A stretch of DNA of 46,622 bases from Hyphomicrobiales bacterium (GTDB lineage: Bacteria > Pseudomonadota > Alphaproteobacteria > Rhizobiales > Beijerinckiaceae): contig UCBZ01000068.1 of NCBI GenBank assembly GCA_900470775.1, forward strand, positions 1 through 46,622. The letters run 5' to 3'. Below, piece by piece: positions 44,798 through 46,622 of this stretch. The position numbers were made by a program, and so were the translations under genes. The first letter of the stretch is position 1; the number at the start of each line of letters is the position of its first letter. Under the pieces are notes generated by a model, which worked only from the letters and a program-made list of their open reading frames with translations, made no database searches and was not told the origin of the DNA.

Positions 44798-45277
44798 CTA
44801 GCCGACCGCCGCGCGCTCCAGCGCGGCGATGTCGATCTTCGTCATCTGCATCATCGCCTGCATGACGCGGCCGGCCTTGGCGGGGTCCGGGTCCATGTTG
44901 AGTTCAAGCAGCCGGTCGGACGTGACCTGCCAGGACAGGCCGAACTTGTCCTTGAGCCAGCCGCAGTGGCTGGTCTGGCCGCCTTCGCCGAGCTTCTCCC
45001 AGAAGTAGTCGACCTCCTCCTGCGAGCCGCAATGGATGAGGAACGAAACCGCTTCGGTAAGCTTGAAATGCGGCCCGCCGTTCAGCGCCGTGAACTGCAT
45101 GCCTTCGAGCTCGAAGGAAGCACACAGGACGCTACCCTTGGGTCCCGGACCGGCATCGCCGCAGCGCATCACCGGGCCGGCCTGGGCGTTCTTGAAGACG
45201 GACAAATAGAAGGCGACCGCCTCTTCAGCCTGATTGTCGAACCACAGGAAGGGGGTGATCTTCTGAATCGTGCTCAT
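44798..45277 (-). CDS. VOC/PhnB-like family protein
   Basis: This 159-residue protein has the paired beta-alpha-beta-beta-beta modules of the vicinal-oxygen-chelate superfamily, of the PhnB/3-demethylubiquinone-methyltransferase-like subgroup. ITPFLWFDNQAEEAVAFY (about residues 7-24), FTALNGGPHFKLTEAVSFLI and the C-terminal DKFGLSWQV are typical. The catalytic role is unknown. ATG 45277 (MSTIQK) has a GGAGG upstream. A perfect palindrome lies in its promoter region, of the kind seen before ArsR-controlled VOC/AHSA1 genes. Confidence 0.88.
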   Translation of the reverse strand: MSTIQKITPFLWFDNQAEEAVAFYLSVFKNAQAGPVMRCGDAGPGPKGSVLCASFELEGMQFTALNGGPHFKLTEAVSFLIHCGSQEEVDYFWEKLGEGGQTSHCGWLKDKFGLSWQVTSDRLLELNMDPDPAKAGRVMQAMMQMTKIDIAALERAAVG

Positions 45278-45322
45278 GGCGTCCTCCATCGTCGTCTTCG
45301 CGGCTTGCGTCAGGTCATTTAC

Positions 45323-45338
45323 TTAACCAAGTGGTTAA
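45323..45338. promoter_or_regulatory. Palindromic operator before the VOC gene
   Basis: TTAACCA-AG-TGGTTAA is a perfect 7-2-7 inverted repeat, 46 bases before the VOC start. This wording resembles sites used by ArsR-type regulators that accompany AHSA1/VOC genes, but no ArsR gene lies in the window, so the regulator would be encoded elsewhere. Confidence 0.65.
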
Positions 45339-45464
45339 ATAATGTGATGGCCGATGTCAACCCTGAAGCCCCGCGGATGGGTGACGCCATGCAACGAGGG
45401 CAGGGCGGCCGGCCCACGCGTCGTTCTTGCCTGAGCCGGCGTTCTTCGCGAAGCTGCCGGCATC

Positions 45465-46580
45465 ATGAGCAGCATTGATCCCAGCGTTTCCGCCCTCTCC
45501 GTCTGGCTTGCCCTGGAAAGCCCCACCCACCACACGCCCGGCGTCAACGGCATGATGGACCTGGTCGCCCACGAGGTCGAAGGTCTGCCGATCGCGGTCG
45601 AGCGCATTCCCGGGCGCAATGGCCTCGGTGACAGCCTGATCCTGCGGTCCGGCCTCGACAATGGCGAGGCGTCGGTCGCGGTCATGTCGCATCTCGACAC
45701 GGTCCATCCGGTCGGGACCAGCGCGCGCGATCTGCCCGTGCGGGTCGAGGGCGACAGGCTCTACGGCCCCGGCGTCTACGACATGAAGGGCGGTGCCTGG
45801 CTCGCGCTCCAGGCTTTCAAGGAGGTCGCGCTGTCCGGCACGGCGAAGCGGCCGATGGTCTTCCTGTTCACGCCCGACGAGGAGATCGGCTCGCCGACGA
45901 CGCGGGGGCTGATCGAGCAGATCGGCCGGGCGTCGGCTGCCGTGCTGGTGACGGAACCGGCGCGCGAGGGCGGCAAGATCGTCACCGCGCGCAAGGGCGT
46001 CGGGCGCTTCGAGGTCAAGCTGGAAGGCCGGCCGGCGCATTCGGGCTCGCGCCATGCCGACGGCCGCAGCGCGATCCGCGAGGCCGCCCACCAGATCCTG
46101 GCGATCGAGGGCATGACGGACTATGCCCGCGGCATCACCACCTCGGTCGCGCTGATGGGCGGCGGCACGGCGGCCAATGTCATTCCCCAGCACGCCTGGT
46201 TCAGCGTCGATCTGCGCGTCGCCAGCCTGGCGGATGGCATCGAAATGGAGAGCCGCGTCCTGAACCTGAAGGCGCATGACCCGGATGTTGCGATCAAGAT
46301 CAGCGGCGGCATGAACCGGCCGCCTTACGAGAAGTCGACGGCGGTGGCGGGACTGTTCGAGACGGCGCGGACGATCGCGGCCGGCATCGGCTTTTCGCTG
46401 GAGGATTGCCCGATGACCGGCGGCGGCTCGGACGGCAACTTCACCGCCGCGCTGGGCGTGCCGACGCTGGACGGCCTCGGCATCGATGGCGAGGGCGCCC
46501 ATACGCTCAGCGAATACGCGCTTATCTCCTCGATCGCGCCGCGGCGGGCGCTGATCAAGGGGCTGCTGGAGACGGTTTGA
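45465..46580 (+). CDS. M20 family metallopeptidase (glutamate carboxypeptidase-like)
   Basis: This 371-residue zinc peptidase has the M20 ligands: H76 and D78 in MSHLDTVHP, D106 in YDMKGG, E139-E140 in TPDEEIG and a C-terminal histidine in GEGAHTLSE (about residue 346). It resembles the carboxypeptidase G2 type that releases glutamate from N-acyl substrates; the real substrate is unknown. ATG 45465 follows no strong ribosome-binding site but fits the family start. The stop lies 42 bases before the window end, so the gene is complete. Confidence 0.92.
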   Translation: MSSIDPSVSALSVWLALESPTHHTPGVNGMMDLVAHEVEGLPIAVERIPGRNGLGDSLILRSGLDNGEASVAVMSHLDTVHPVGTSARDLPVRVEGDRLYGPGVYDMKGGAWLALQAFKEVALSGTAKRPMVFLFTPDEEIGSPTTRGLIEQIGRASAAVLVTEPAREGGKIVTARKGVGRFEVKLEGRPAHSGSRHADGRSAIREAAHQILAIEGMTDYARGITTSVALMGGGTAANVIPQHAWFSVDLRVASLADGIEMESRVLNLKAHDPDVAIKISGGMNRPPYEKSTAVAGLFETARTIAAGIGFSLEDCPMTGGGSDGNFTAALGVPTLDGLGIDGEGAHTLSEYALISSIAPRRALIKGLLETV

Positions 46581-46607
46581 GGGCGCATCCCGCTTGCCTG
46601 GTGGGGC

Positions 46608-46622
46608 GCGGGGAACCCCTCT
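46608..46622. repeat. Start of a family D element, cut by the window
   Basis: The last bases (ggggaacccctct) repeat the left edge of the family D element at 16899. Only the first bases are visible. Confidence 0.45.

Overview
The window is about 46.6 kb of GC-rich, densely coding chromosome from an alphaproteobacterium of the order Hyphomicrobiales (Rhizobiales). Bosea or a close relative is my best guess, made from protein style and gene order only. Support comes from the gene order dgt-argS-SPOR-nagZ-scpAB-tatABC-serS-surE-pcm-nlpD-like-yajC-secDF-Mth938-SQS/PSY-trmFO, the alphaproteobacterial SOS box (GAAC-N7-GAAC) before ssb, the TakP-like TRAP protein and the dispersed palindromic repeats. 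No rRNA, tRNA or CRISPR array was seen.

Layout. 1-2.7 kb: a LysE-type exporter, a double cold-shock protein and an HPP membrane protein. 2.7-27.7 kb: a core block with ErpA, dGTPase, ArgRS, a SPOR cell-envelope protein, NagZ, ScpA/ScpB, TatA/B/C, SerRS, SurE, Pcm, an NlpD-like amidase activator, a DUF815 ATPase, YajC/SecD/SecF, the bacterial relatives of two mitochondrial complex I assembly factors, and TrmFO. Two transport genes without partners (a TRAP solute-binding protein and an ABC ATPase) interrupt this block, each next to a palindromic repeat. 27.7-29.6 kb: mostly non-coding, with a DUF1127 peptide, a small Cys-rich protein and a structured RNA that looks like 6S RNA.

29.6-33.1 kb: a three-gene operon of clearly lower GC. 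It encodes a Mrr-like nuclease/ABC-3C C-terminal protein, an ABC-3C middle component and a Rad50/SMC-like ATPase with a CPVC zinc hook. It looks like a horizontally acquired ABC-three-component conflict (probably anti-phage) system placed between the 6S-like RNA and uvrA. It is the best candidate for the unusual system in this window; the class is already named, but this member's function is not known to me.

33.2-46.6 kb: uvrA and ssb, often neighbours in this order, are separated here by about 5.9 kb. That interval holds a globin-coupled-sensor-like chemoreceptor lacking the usual heme histidine, an IS5-type transposase remnant, a cupin, a class V aminotransferase, a fosmidomycin-resistance-type MFS exporter and a DinB protein. 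After ssb come a family 5 solute-binding protein, a VOC protein with a perfect palindromic operator, and an M20 peptidase. Seven copies of one palindromic repeat family and single copies of others fill many gaps.
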